From: Bacillota bacterium
GTDB lineage: Bacteria; Bacillota; Clostridia; Clostridiales; Caloramatoraceae
Length of the DNA stretch: 64,000 nt
Assembly (NCBI GenBank): GCA_023389275.1
Contig: JAEWEN010000023.1
Location: forward strand, 1 to 64,000
Direction: 5' to 3'
Below the pieces are notes generated by a model. The model made no database searches. It was given only the letters and a program-made list of their open reading frames with translations, and was not told the origin of the DNA. Position numbers and translations under genes: made by a program. This document shows positions 16,361 through 28,006 of the stretch, piece after piece (positions within the stretch are counted from its first letter, which is position 1; every line of letters begins with the position of its first letter).

Positions 16361-17110
16361 TTATTTCATATTTTTCTGCCTACCTGTATGGTCTACATAA
16401 TATCCATCTTTATATATTAAATCTGAAACCTTTTTAAACTTATATCCTCTAAGCTTTAACTCTCTTATAACTTCCTTTAATGCACCTTTTGTTTTCTCTG
16501 TATTATTAAAAAGTATTATAGATCCATTTGATACTTGCTTTAATACAATATCTACTATTTCTTTTTTATCCCTATTAGTATTATCTAAAGAGTCTACATC
16601 CCAAATAATTGGATAGTACCCTTCCCCTTGTATAGTTTTTATAACACTTGCACTATAATCTCCAAAAGGAGGTCTTACTAGTTTTGTTCTTTCACTAATT
16701 ACTTCGTTTATTTTATCATCAGTAGATTTAATCTCACTTTTTATTTCTTCCTTTGAGATTTTTGTAAAATGAGGATATGTTAATGAACTATTACCTACCT
16801 CATGCTTTTTATTATGTATATTTAATAAATCTTCTCTATATGCATCTATCCACTTACCTGTAACAAAAAAAGTGGCTTTAACCCCTTCATCTTCAAGAAG
16901 ATCTAATATTTCACTTGTATACTGTGTACCAAATCCTGTATTTATAGTTATAGAAACTACTTTTTCCTCTGTACTTACACTATGAATAGGCATAGAATCT
17001 TTTTTCTCAAGTACACTATTGAAAACACTAACACCTTTTCCATTTGAATAATAAATAGAAACACCTATTATACAAAAAACTAAAAAAGTATTAACTAACC
17101 TTTTTTTCAA
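16361..17110 (-). CDS. PdaB-like polysaccharide deacetylase homologue with lost catalytic residues
   Basis: The 249-residue protein has an N-terminal membrane anchor or signal (residues about 5-22) and a NodB-fold domain (VVSITINTG at 52-59, ATFFVTGKW, RPPFGDYS at 146-153, WDVDSLD). It resembles PdaB/YlxY spore deacetylases. Every catalytic motif has changed: TFDD is INTG (no aspartates), the HxxxH zinc site is SSLTY, and the LHD histidine is FNN. The motif-3 arginine remains. It is therefore probably a non-catalytic glycan-binding or structural protein. The start is TTG, 9 bases from GGAGG. Sporulation or envelope function is inference. Confidence 0.75.
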   Translation of the reverse strand: MKKRLVNTFLVFCIIGVSIYYSNGKGVSVFNSVLEKKDSMPIHSVSTEEKVVSITINTGFGTQYTSEILDLLEDEGVKATFFVTGKWIDAYREDLLNIHNKKHEVGNSSLTYPHFTKISKEEIKSEIKSTDDKINEVISERTKLVRPPFGDYSASVIKTIQGEGYYPIIWDVDSLDNTNRDKKEIVDIVLKQVSNGSIILFNNTEKTKGALKEVIRELKLRGYKFKKVSDLIYKDGYYVDHTGRQKNMK

Positions 17111-17253
17111 TTTTTAATACCTCCACTACTTCTTTCTATTAATATCTATTATTTTTTTCCTATATTAATTACTTAATATATACTCTATATACCTTAAACA
17201 CAAAATATTTTATTAAATAAAGTATTAACTTACTATTATTAACTTAATTTCAC

Positions 17254-17283
17254 TTGATAGGTTTTATATATTATTGTTATAAT
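17254..17283 (+). promoter_or_regulatory. Promoter of the DUF4364 gene
   Basis: TTGATA (17254-17259) and TATAAT (17278-17283) are spaced by 18 bases, 40 bases before the start codon. The other part of this 212-base divergent gap holds no other feature I can see. Confidence 0.7.
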
Positions 17284-17322
17284 TACTATATAAGTAAAAT
17301 CATTTAGTGTTAGGAGGACAAT

Positions 17323-17853
17323 ATGTTTAAAGATACTTCTGAACTTGCTGAAAATAAGCTTTTGCTTTTATATATACTTGATAAATTACCAAATCCTGTA
17401 TCTAACTCTGATATAACACAGGTTGTTCTTGAAAATAATCTTATTAATTATTTCTCACTTCAACAATACATATTTGAGTTAATAGATAATGGATTTATAT
17501 CTGATTTTAAAGAAGATAAGACTCATAAGCTTACTTTAACTGAGTCTGGTAAAAATACATTAGAGTTTTTTATTAATAGAATTCCTGTTGATAAATTAGA
17601 AACTATAAACAAGTATACAAGCTCTATTAAAGATGTTTCTGAAAATATTGTTTTTAATTCTTCTTTTGAAAAAGAAAATAATCAGTTTAAAGTAACTCTT
17701 AAGGGAATGAAAAACAATACACTTTTTATAAATTTAGATCTTTATAAAGATAGTGAAATAGAAGCATTGTCTATATGTAATAATTGGAATAATAACGGAG
17801 AAACCTTATATAAAAATATTTTAGACTTATTAAAAAATACTAATATAAAATAA
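17323..17853 (+). CDS. DUF4364 family protein (winged-helix)
   Basis: The 176-residue protein fits the DUF4364 family found across Clostridia. Residues 1-80 (MFKDTSELAENKLLLLYILDK, SLQQYIFELIDNGFI, KLTLTESGKNTLE) form a winged-helix DNA-binding domain like PadR/MarR proteins; the second half is a small beta-rich domain of unknown function. It is likely a transcriptional regulator, with target unknown. It has a good promoter and an AGGAGG site, and a terminator follows, so it is monocistronic. The ABC ATPase gene begins 136 bases downstream. Confidence 0.75.
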   Translation: MFKDTSELAENKLLLLYILDKLPNPVSNSDITQVVLENNLINYFSLQQYIFELIDNGFISDFKEDKTHKLTLTESGKNTLEFFINRIPVDKLETINKYTSSIKDVSENIVFNSSFEKENNQFKVTLKGMKNNTLFINLDLYKDSEIEALSICNNWNNNGETLYKNILDLLKNTNIK

Positions 17854-17863
17854 ATCAAAATTG

Positions 17864-17900
17864 GATTTTATATGATTTTTATTATATAAAATCTTTTTTT
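17864..17900 (+). terminator. Terminator of the DUF4364 gene
   Basis: GATTTTATAT (17864-17873) pairs with ATATAAAATC (17884-17893) and is followed by T7. Confidence 0.85.
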
Positions 17901-17988
17901 GTATTTTTATTTTCTATACACTATTAAATACCATTTAATTGCTTTTTCTGATATTATTTAAATATAACAAAGGTTAAGGTGGTGTACT

Positions 17989-19050
17989 ATGAAGGTTAAA
18001 ATAGAAGGTCTATCAAAAAAGTTTGATGATTTTACAGCTATTAATAACTTAAATGTTGAGTTTAAAGATGGAGAACTTATTTGTCTTTTAGGACCAAGTG
18101 GTTGTGGAAAAAGTACTATTTTATATCTTATCTCTGGTATTTTAGAGCCAACTGAAGGTAAGATATTTTTTGATAATGAAGATGTTACAAATATACCTCC
18201 TGAAAAAAGAAATATAGGACTTGTATTTCAAAACTATTCCCTATATCCTCATATGACAGTTGAAGGTAATATTGGCTTTCCACTTGAAATAAAAAAAATA
18301 CCTAAAGAGGAAAGATTAAAAAAAGTAAAAGACCTTGCAAAACTTGTTCACATTGATTCTATGCTTAATAGAAAGCCTAAAGAGCTTTCTGGTGGTCAAC
18401 AACAAAGAGTTGCTATAGCAAGAGCTCTTGCTAAAGAACCTAAAATTTTACTTTTAGATGAGCCTTTATCTAATCTTGATGCAAGACTTAGAGTAGAAAT
18501 GCGTGAGGAAATTAGAAAAATACAGCAAAGCACAAATATAACTGCTTTATTTGTAACACATGATCAAGAAGAAGCTATGACTATTTCTGACAAAATACTT
18601 TTAATTGATAAAGGTGTAGTTCAACAATACTCTACTCCAGAGGATTTATATGAAAATCCAGCTAATTTATTTGTTGCAGGCTTTCTTGGGAATCCTCCTA
18701 TTAACAAGGTTCTTGGAAAAGTAGATAATAACTATTTAGTTACTAATAAAAACACTAAAATAAAATATAACGCTTTTCCAAGTAGTATTAATGGAAAAGA
18801 AGTTGTTTTAGCTATAAGACCTGAAAGTATTTGTATAACAGATGAAGAGGATTATAATACTTTAGCAAAAATTGAAAACTTCTATACACTTGGTAGAGAA
18901 AAGCTTGTTGAATTATCTATTAATGATATAAATTTAAAAACTACTATTGACTCTAATATTAATATAAAAAAACATGATACTATTAAACTAAAATTTAAAG
19001 ATTCAGGAATATTTATTTTTGATTCAAAAGATGGTACTAGAATAAAATAA
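17989..19050 (+). CDS. Sugar ABC transporter ATP-binding protein (MalK/UgpC/MsmK family)
   Basis: The 353-residue ATPase has Walker A GPSGCGKST (about 35-43), the Q-loop VFQNYSLYPHM, the ABC signature LSGGQQQR, Walker B LLLDEPLSNLDA and the switch histidine in VTHDQEEA. The C-terminal TOBE/regulatory domain (about 235-353) is typical of CUT1 carbohydrate importers and includes LAIRPESI. It energises import by the permeases encoded at 19076-20799, which face it on the other strand; a CUT1 ATPase usually lies in the same operon. One ATPase can serve several CUT1 systems. Confidence 0.9.
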   Translation: MKVKIEGLSKKFDDFTAINNLNVEFKDGELICLLGPSGCGKSTILYLISGILEPTEGKIFFDNEDVTNIPPEKRNIGLVFQNYSLYPHMTVEGNIGFPLEIKKIPKEERLKKVKDLAKLVHIDSMLNRKPKELSGGQQQRVAIARALAKEPKILLLDEPLSNLDARLRVEMREEIRKIQQSTNITALFVTHDQEEAMTISDKILLIDKGVVQQYSTPEDLYENPANLFVAGFLGNPPINKVLGKVDNNYLVTNKNTKIKYNAFPSSINGKEVVLAIRPESICITDEEDYNTLAKIENFYTLGREKLVELSINDINLKTTIDSNINIKKHDTIKLKFKDSGIFIFDSKDGTRIK

Positions 19051-19079
19051 AGCTAAGGCGCATTGCACCTTAGCTTTAT
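19047..19079 (+). terminator. Bidirectional terminator between convergent genes
   Basis: AAAGCTAAGG (19049-19058) pairs with CCTTAGCTTT (19068-19077). It overlaps the stop codons of both convergent genes and has A/T runs on both sides. Confidence 0.8.
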
Positions 19080-19924
19080 CCTTTTACAGACCCTTGAGTA
19101 AGCCCTGATATAAGTAATTTTCTAAATATAATAGCCACTACTGCAGGTGGAATTATGGCAAGTATTCCAGCAGCTGCTGTTATACCATATTGTATAGAGT
19201 CTTTAGTCATAAACTCTGCCATTATCATACTTAAAGGCTTTGTAGCCTCTGAGGAAGCTAAAATTAATGGTATTTGGAATTGATTCCATGTTAAAAGGAA
19301 TATTATTAAAACACATGCAAATATTATAGGATATGAAATAGGAAGTATTATTCTAAAAAATATTTTTATTTTACTACATCCATCTACACATGCAGCATGT
19401 TCAAGCTCCTTTGGTATAGACTCAAAATAATTACATAAAAGCCATGTTGTAATAGGTAAAAAAGATGAAATATATACCATAGAAAGCCAAAATATATTAT
19501 CAAGTAATTGAAGTTCTGAAAATATTCTATATAAAGGTATAATAGTAGTAAATAACGGAATAACCATAGTAATTAGCAAACATGTTTTTATAGTTTTTCT
19601 ACCTTTAAATTCAAATCTTGAAAGTGAGTAAGCAGTCATAACACAACATGGTATTCCAAGAGCTAGTGTTATTATTACTGACTTTAAAGAGTTAATTAAA
19701 GCTGTAAAAAAAGTTTCATGTTGACCTGTACCTGCTGAAAGAAGTATTTGATAGTTATCAAATATTAATCTTGTAGGAAAAAAGTTAGCTGTTTCCTTTA
19801 ACATTTCACTTTCTGGAGTTAAACTTACTATTAAGCACCAAAGTATTGGTCCTATAGAAAAAACTATAAATACAGCAACAGCAATTATATATACTGCTTT
19901 TTCAGTTAAACTTGATTTTTTCAT
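19076..19924 (-). CDS. Carbohydrate ABC transporter permease (MalG family)
   Basis: The 282-residue protein has six predicted membrane segments and the EAA loop that contacts the ATPase, EHAACVDGCSKIKIFFRIILP, near residue 190. It is the second permease of a CUT1 importer. Its start overlaps the stop of the MalF-like gene by four bases (19921-19924), showing translational coupling. The operon order is binding protein, MalF-like, MalG-like. The imported sugar cannot be told from sequence. Confidence 0.9.
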   Translation of the reverse strand: MKKSSLTEKAVYIIAVAVFIVFSIGPILWCLIVSLTPESEMLKETANFFPTRLIFDNYQILLSAGTGQHETFFTALINSLKSVIITLALGIPCCVMTAYSLSRFEFKGRKTIKTCLLITMVIPLFTTIIPLYRIFSELQLLDNIFWLSMVYISSFLPITTWLLCNYFESIPKELEHAACVDGCSKIKIFFRIILPISYPIIFACVLIIFLLTWNQFQIPLILASSEATKPLSMIMAEFMTKDSIQYGITAAAGILAIIPPAVVAIIFRKLLISGLTQGSVKG

Positions 19925-20799
19925 TTTCTCACCCCCATTGGGTTATAAATATTTTTTATATAAAAATATCCTGCTATACCTGATATAAGCATGATTATAT
20001 ATGTAATAGCGCTTCCAAGTCCAAAATTTAAAAATTTAAATGTATTTACATAGTTATATACTAATAAGGTTTGGCCAACGTCACTATAACCAGATAATGC
20101 TATAACCTCATCAAATACATTTATAGCACTAATTGTTATATTAGTTATAACAATTACAAACGAAGGTATTAAAAGTGGTAATGTTACCTTGAAAAATATT
20201 TGAAATTTATTAGCTCCATCTATTTTTGACGATATATAAAGATTTTCTGGAATTGACTGCATATTTGATAAAAATATAATAGCACAAAATGGAATAACCC
20301 TCCATGAAACAATTATTGCTATTATAAACATTAACATAAACCTATTTATTGTATAAGGTATAGGCTCATTAATTAATCCAAAATAAAATAAAAGTTTATT
20401 CATAAATCCAAATCCTGGGTAAAAAATAAATCTCCATACTATTCCATTAACTATAGGTGGTAATGCCCAAGGAAGTATAGCTATAGCAGTTAAAACACCA
20501 TTTATACGTACCTTTTTGTTTAATATTAAGGCTACCCCTAAACTACATACTAAAGATATAATAATAACAATAATAACAACAAATAAAGTATTAACTAAAG
20601 CATATCTAAAATCTGTGGATTTTAATACTTCTATGTAATTTTCAAATCCAACAAAGGATTTATTTTGAGGTTCAGTTAGCTTATAGTTTTCAAGACTTAG
20701 AAAAAATGTTGAAATAATAGGTACAACAACAAGACCTATCATTATTATCATACTTGGAATAAGTAGTAAGTAGGGAAACCTCTTTTGTCTTTGTATCAT
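19921..20799 (-). CDS. Sugar ABC transporter permease (MalF/UgpA family)
   Basis: The 292-residue protein has six predicted membrane segments, starting with a hydrophobic helix at residues 9-32, and the EAA loop KIDGANKFQIFFKVTLP near residue 195. It has no large periplasmic-type insertion, as expected for Gram-positive CUT1 systems. It starts 68 bases after the binding-protein gene (20867-22135) and overlaps the next permease. An AAGGGAG site precedes the ATG. Confidence 0.9.
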   Translation of the reverse strand: MIQRQKRFPYLLLIPSMIIMIGLVVVPIISTFFLSLENYKLTEPQNKSFVGFENYIEVLKSTDFRYALVNTLFVVIIVIIISLVCSLGVALILNKKVRINGVLTAIAILPWALPPIVNGIVWRFIFYPGFGFMNKLLFYFGLINEPIPYTINRFMLMFIIAIIVSWRVIPFCAIIFLSNMQSIPENLYISSKIDGANKFQIFFKVTLPLLIPSFVIVITNITISAINVFDEVIALSGYSDVGQTLLVYNYVNTFKFLNFGLGSAITYIIMLISGIAGYFYIKNIYNPMGVRK

Positions 20800-20866
20800 A
20801 AATTTCTCCCTTCATAAACAAAGTTCAAGGACTGCCTATAGACAATCCTTGAATTTATAAAGTATG

Positions 20867-22135
20867 TTATTTTTTAGCTAATTCGTTTACCTTAGCTTCC
20901 ATTTGCTCATAAGCTTTTTCTGGAGTAAGCTCACCATTTACCATTTTATTTACTGCATTAAATATAGCCGTACTCATTTCAGTATAATAATTAGGTACTC
21001 CATTTGGGAAAGGTGACTTTATAAGTTTTGACTCTTCAAGCATTGCACCTGAATTTTTAATCTTATCTTCTTTTATTAACTTTTCAAGAACTGAAGTTCT
21101 AGTTGGTATAGAATTATTTTTTTCAAATAATTGCTCTTGCATTTTTGCTGATGTATACCATTTTACAAACTTTTCCGCAGCTTCTTTATTTTTTGAGTAT
21201 TTAGTAACACCGATTCCTTCAGGTAGTGCCATTGTTTTATCTGAAGGTGCTGTTTTACCTGGAAGCAGTATAGGAGTAACCTTACCTACAACCTGTGATT
21301 CATTTGAATCATTAACACGACCAACAAATGATGTAGGTCCTATAAGCATACTAGCTTCACCAGTTGTTAACTTACGATAAGAGTCCATTCCCTTTGAAGT
21401 TCTATTTATAGGATCAACTAGTCCTTCTTTGTTTAATTTATCAATATAGTTTAAAGCATCTAATACACTTTCTTTGTTTAATGTATTATCATCATTAAAT
21501 ACTACTCCATTTTTAGCAAAAGCTAGCCATATTAATGATGTAGTAGCTGACTCTTCTGCACTTAAAGGAATAGAGTATGGATATTTTACAACATTTTTTT
21601 CTTTTATTGTTTTAGCATAGTTATATATATCATCCCAAGTTTTAGGCTCACTATTTATACCTGCTTTTTTAAAGTGTTCTGTATTATAATAAGCAATTCT
21701 AAAATCATTTGCATAAGGAAGTGCTAAAACTTTTCCATCTACCATAAATGATTGTATTGATGGCATATCTTTTATATCTTCTTCTGATAAATTAATTGGC
21801 TCAAGCCATCCAGCACTTTGGAATTCTCCAACCCATGACCAGTCAACTTCAACAACATCTGCTGGAGCAGTTTTTCCAGCTGCAGCTACTGATATTTTAT
21901 CTCTAATATCATCCCAGCTTACAGTATTTACTTTTACTTTAATTCCTGTTTCTTTTTCAAATTCATTAAGCATTTCCTGAGATGGTGCACCCCACTCTGG
22001 AATCATAAATGTAATTTCTTTTGTAGAGGTTTGTGCAGCTTCTTTTTTTTCTTCACCTTTTGAACAACCAGCAAATAAACTAGCTATCATTGTGAAAATC
22101 ATAAGTACTACTAAAATACCTTTAAATCTTTTCAT
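20867..22135 (-). CDS. Sugar ABC transporter substrate-binding lipoprotein (CUT1, family 1)
   Basis: The 422-residue precursor has a lipoprotein signal with lipobox SLFAGC and a following charged KGEEKKE linker. The mature part is a family 1 extracellular solute-binding protein (EITFMIPEWGAPSQEM, VDVVEVDWSWVGEFQ, ALPEGIGVTKYSKNKEAAEKF). It captures a sugar outside the cell and feeds the two permeases downstream. The frame is open 22 codons further upstream, but AGGAGG lies 7 bases before the ATG at 22133-22135. The ligand, mono- or oligosaccharide, is not predictable. Confidence 0.9.
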   Translation of the reverse strand: MKRFKGILVVLMIFTMIASLFAGCSKGEEKKEAAQTSTKEITFMIPEWGAPSQEMLNEFEKETGIKVKVNTVSWDDIRDKISVAAAGKTAPADVVEVDWSWVGEFQSAGWLEPINLSEEDIKDMPSIQSFMVDGKVLALPYANDFRIAYYNTEHFKKAGINSEPKTWDDIYNYAKTIKEKNVVKYPYSIPLSAEESATTSLIWLAFAKNGVVFNDDNTLNKESVLDALNYIDKLNKEGLVDPINRTSKGMDSYRKLTTGEASMLIGPTSFVGRVNDSNESQVVGKVTPILLPGKTAPSDKTMALPEGIGVTKYSKNKEAAEKFVKWYTSAKMQEQLFEKNNSIPTRTSVLEKLIKEDKIKNSGAMLEESKLIKSPFPNGVPNYYTEMSTAIFNAVNKMVNGELTPEKAYEQMEAKVNELAKK

Positions 22136-22278
22136 CCCTTGTCCTCCTAATTGTAATTTTGACCATATATATATGATACCCAAAAAAATATCCTTATACA
22201 AATTACTACAAAAATATTTCTTATAGTTTTTTTCTATATAAATATATATTGTAATTTTATTTTCAAATATCTGTAGTA

Positions 22279-22395
22279 TTATTTTATTTTAAGCTTTCTT
22301 AATATATACTTTAACTGAATATTTATAGATATATTTACTTTTCTAAAACTTCTTTTTAAATTTAATATAAATATTCTAAATTTACTATTTCTCAT
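22279..22395 (-). CDS. Small basic ORF of 38 codons
   Basis: An ORF too short for standard calling runs from ATG (22393-22395) to TAA (22279-22281). It is preceded by GGGAGTGAGGTGAA, a good ribosome binding site, and by a promoter at 22418-22447. The product begins MRNSKFRIFILNLKRSFRK and is rich in Lys/Arg and Ile with no acidic residue at all, suggesting a membrane- or nucleic-acid-binding helix. It lies 144 bases upstream of the sugar-binding lipoprotein gene on the same strand. I do not recognise a family; a leader peptide or small membrane-associated protein are both possible. Confidence 0.5.
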   Translation of the reverse strand: MRNSKFRIFILNLKRSFRKVNISINIQLKYILRKLKIK

Positions 22396-22417
22396 TTCAC
22401 CTCACTCCCTTTTAATT

Positions 22418-22447
22418 ATTATATATAATTAAAAGAAAAAATGTTAA
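22418..22447 (-). promoter_or_regulatory. Promoter upstream of the small ORF and sugar transporter operon
   Basis: TTAACA (22442-22447) and TATAAT (22418-22423) are spaced by 18 bases on the minus strand. The -35 box lies inside the folC terminator. The remaining part of the 346-base gap 22136-22481 holds the small ORF and AT-rich sequence. Confidence 0.6.
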
Positions 22448-22480
22448 AGGCTAATAGTAAAAACTACTATTAGCCTTTAA
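22434..22480 (-). terminator. Terminator of folC
   Basis: A 16-bp stem (22465-22480 with 22444-22459) is followed by CATTTTTTC on the minus strand, immediately after the folC stop. Confidence 0.85.
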
Positions 22481-22481
22481 A

Positions 22482-23780
22482 TTATTTTATATTAAGCTTT
22501 TCTTTTAGTATTCCTCTAACCTCACCTATCATATAAAGTGAACCACAGAAAACTAACATTTCATCTTCTTCTCTTGTTTTAAGTGCAGTATCTACTGCTT
22601 CTTTTATAGTTTTACATGGAATAGCACTTTTTCCATTTTCATTTATAATATTAGCAAGCTCTTCAGATGTAAGTGCTCTATCATTGTTTGGAGTAACTGT
22701 TATAAAGTTATCACCTATACTTAATAAATCATTTGTCATTTTAGTATAGTCTTTATCTGAAAGCATTCCACATGTAATTCTTACTTTTTTACCATTAAAG
22801 TATTTTTTTATAGAATCAACTAAAGCTTCTATTCCTTGAACATTGTGTCCACCATCTAAAACTATTATAGGGTCTTTAGTTAAAACCTCAAATCTAGCTG
22901 GCCACTTAGCAGCTGCTAAACCTTTATATATAGACTCGTCTTTTATATCATATCCAAGGTCTTTAAGTGCTTTTATAGCAAGAATTGCAGTTTTAGTATT
23001 CATTACTTGGTGATGTCCTAGCATTGATATTTTTAAATTACTATACTTAACTTCACCATCTAAGTTATACTCTGTTCCATCTACACTTTCGCTTAAAACA
23101 GTATGATTTACATTTTCCACTTTGTAAATTTTACTATTCATTTCTTTAGCAACATCTAGTATAACCTTTTCAGCATCCTTTTCCTGTGGATACATAACAA
23201 CTGGTTTATCTTTTTTTATTATACCAGCTTTTTCATAAGCTATTTGAGCTATATTGTCTCCTAAAACATTTGTATGATCAAGGCTTATTGTTGTAAGAAC
23301 TGATAGTAGTGGGTCTACAACATTTGTAGCATCAAATCTTCCACCAAGACCTACTTCTAAAATTACAAAGTCAACATTTTGCTCTGCAAAATATTTAAAT
23401 GCAACTGCTGTTATAACCTCAAATTCTGTTGGATGCTCAAGACCTTCTTTAACAAGAGTTTCAACATGAGGAACCATTTCACTTACAAGTCTTGCAACTT
23501 CAGTTTCTGGTATTTCATCTTTGTTTATTCTTATTCTTTCAGTAAATCTTTCTATATATGGTGAAGTATATACCCCTACTCTATATCCAGCATCTTCTAG
23601 GATCTTTGATATAAATGTAGTAGTTGAACCTTTACCATTTGTTCCTCCAACGTGTATAACCTTTAGTTTTTTTTCTGGATTTCCTAGAATTTCACAAAAT
23701 CTTTCTATTCTTTTCATCCCAAGGTTTATACCAAACTTACCTATACTCTCTACATATTTAAGAGCTTCATTGTAGTTCAT
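22482..23780 (-). CDS. folC: Bifunctional folylpolyglutamate synthase/dihydrofolate synthase
   Basis: FolC adds glutamate to dihydropteroate and extends the polyglutamate tail of folates. The 432-residue protein begins MNYNEALKYVESIGKFGINLGM and has the Mur-ligase-type P-loop GTNGKGSTT (about 46-54), the omega-loop SPYIERFTERI, the magnesium-site segment ILEVGLGGRFDATN and the C-terminal LDGGHN motif. It is 4 bases downstream of valS, so it belongs to the valS message, a common clostridial and bacillar arrangement. Confidence 0.95.
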   Translation of the reverse strand: MNYNEALKYVESIGKFGINLGMKRIERFCEILGNPEKKLKVIHVGGTNGKGSTTTFISKILEDAGYRVGVYTSPYIERFTERIRINKDEIPETEVARLVSEMVPHVETLVKEGLEHPTEFEVITAVAFKYFAEQNVDFVILEVGLGGRFDATNVVDPLLSVLTTISLDHTNVLGDNIAQIAYEKAGIIKKDKPVVMYPQEKDAEKVILDVAKEMNSKIYKVENVNHTVLSESVDGTEYNLDGEVKYSNLKISMLGHHQVMNTKTAILAIKALKDLGYDIKDESIYKGLAAAKWPARFEVLTKDPIIVLDGGHNVQGIEALVDSIKKYFNGKKVRITCGMLSDKDYTKMTNDLLSIGDNFITVTPNNDRALTSEELANIINENGKSAIPCKTIKEAVDTALKTREEDEMLVFCGSLYMIGEVRGILKEKLNIK

Positions 23781-23784
23781 TTTA

Positions 23785-26436
<2,652 letters not shown>

Positions 26437-26483
26437 ATGTATCCTCCTAAAATAATTTATTTTCAGTAAAGTTATTTATCAAA

Positions 26484-26730
26484 ATAAAAAAGGCCCTTCA
26501 TCCTAAATAAGGACGAAAAGCCGCGTTACCACCTTAATTCTAATTAAAAAATAATTAGCTCTTAAATTTATATCGGAAATACCCGTTTCATCTTACTTAA
26601 TTTCAGATGAAAAGCTCAAAAGCTACCTTCAAAAATCACTTCCTAAAATGCCTTTCAGCCTATGGACATTTTTCTCTTAAAGGGTTAATTTTTTACTCCT
26701 CTTTTTCATAGCTTAAAATATTTATAATCA
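26484..26730 (-). ncRNA. T-box leader of valS (specifier GUA, Val)
   Basis: The T-box sequence AAGGTGGTAACGCGG is at 26521-26535. A terminator hairpin (26492-26522, TTCGTCCT with AGGATGAA plus GGCC) and a U run follow. In stem I the 3' strand reads GAAGGTAGC: GAA of the loop-E motif, one base, then GTA (26624-26626), a valine codon matching the gene. The AGTA half of loop E is present on the 5' strand. Uncharged tRNA-Val would induce valS-folC. Confidence 0.93.
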
Positions 26731-26736
26731 TACTCT

Positions 26737-26764
26737 ATTATAATATTTTGATATAATTTGTCAA
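26737..26764 (-). promoter_or_regulatory. Promoter of valS
   Basis: TTGACA (26759-26764) and TATAAT (26737-26742) are spaced by 16 bases, just after the MFS gene stop codon. Confidence 0.8.
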
Positions 26765-26771
26765 CAATCAC

Positions 26772-27935
26772 CTATATACTATCTTCTTTTTTATTTTTAA
26801 GGCTTTTACATAAGCATATACAAAATATTAAACATATTAAAAGTCCTATTGGAACTGTGAAAAATGCATTATATGCTCCTATAGCTTCATTTATATAACC
26901 TATAAAAAAGTTTGATCCATTTCCTATAATAGCTGTTATTGTAAGTATAACTCCAAGTATATAAGCTTTATTTGTTTTAAATGTTTTTGAAATAGCAGTT
27001 ACTAAAACAGGATAAACTAAAGAGAAAAATAAACCTGAAACACTTAAAAGATATACAAATTTTTCTCCTCCAACTATTCCAATGAAAACTGAAACTAATG
27101 CTAAACTTATAAATGTTATTGTTGTTTTAAAGTATCCAAACTTCTCTGCTATAAATCCTCCTACAAATCTTCCTATAGCAAATAATAAAAAGAATATTGA
27201 TATGTATTTAGATCCTTTAAACTCTTCAAAACTATAGGTTTCCTTTAAAAAGTTTATAAGCCATGTTCCAAGTATCCCCTCTGCCATAACATAAAATCCT
27301 AAAGTTAAAGAGAATAATATAACTATTTTATTTTTTAATACAGTTTTTAAAGGTATTATTTTCTTTTCCTTTTTTATTTCTACTTCAGGCATTTTTGAAA
27401 ATATAGCTAAAATCATCATAACAGTAGCTAAAACTCCACAAATTAAATAAATTTGTCTAAAATTAAAACCTTCATTAAGTAAAAAACCTGATGTACTTTG
27501 ACCAATTGTTCCTCCAATTCCATATGAAAAATGAACTATTCCCATGAAAACAGCTTGTGAAGATACAAATATTAAAGGTATTAATGAATTTGTACATAAA
27601 ACTCCCATTGAAAGTCCCATTGTTATTAAAAGTATTCCTAAAGCTAATATATAAAAGCTTGATGAAAAGTAAATTAGTATTACACCTAAAATATCTAGTG
27701 AAAAAGCTACATAATATGTTTTTTTGTGTCCTACTTTTTCAACTAAAACTCCTCCAATATACTGACATATAATATATCCTAAAGACGCTGCTAAAAGAAT
27801 AATAGATATTTTACTGTCACCTATTTGAAAACTTTCTTTAAAAGAAGGAATAAATATTCCTTTCATATTGTCAGTAAGTCCTGCGTATATCATTGTTAAA
27901 AATACAATTATACTAGCTATATAATATTTCTTCAT
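26772..27935 (-). CDS. MFS transporter
   Basis: The 387-residue protein has about 12 membrane segments. The inter-helix 2-3 motif is GGVLVEKVGHKKTY and a second one, GGFIAEKFGYFKTT, follows after the central cytoplasmic loop (PEVEIKKEKKII), the standard major facilitator layout. The pattern is closest to FucP/YfkF-like members and predicted sugar or drug transporters; substrate unknown. It is divergent from the ABC importer at 28073, and the two share a 137-base region with a perfect 22-bp dyad, so they may be co-regulated. Confidence 0.85.
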   Translation of the reverse strand: MKKYYIASIIVFLTMIYAGLTDNMKGIFIPSFKESFQIGDSKISIILLAASLGYIICQYIGGVLVEKVGHKKTYYVAFSLDILGVILIYFSSSFYILALGILLITMGLSMGVLCTNSLIPLIFVSSQAVFMGIVHFSYGIGGTIGQSTSGFLLNEGFNFRQIYLICGVLATVMMILAIFSKMPEVEIKKEKKIIPLKTVLKNKIVILFSLTLGFYVMAEGILGTWLINFLKETYSFEEFKGSKYISIFFLLFAIGRFVGGFIAEKFGYFKTTITFISLALVSVFIGIVGGEKFVYLLSVSGLFFSLVYPVLVTAISKTFKTNKAYILGVILTITAIIGNGSNFFIGYINEAIGAYNAFFTVPIGLLICLIFCICLCKSLKNKKEDSI

Positions 27936-28006
27936 AAGTTTTCCCCTTTTGTTTTATTAAACGTTTACTTATTTATTCTATTAAAGAGATATATAAAAAT
28001 CAACAG

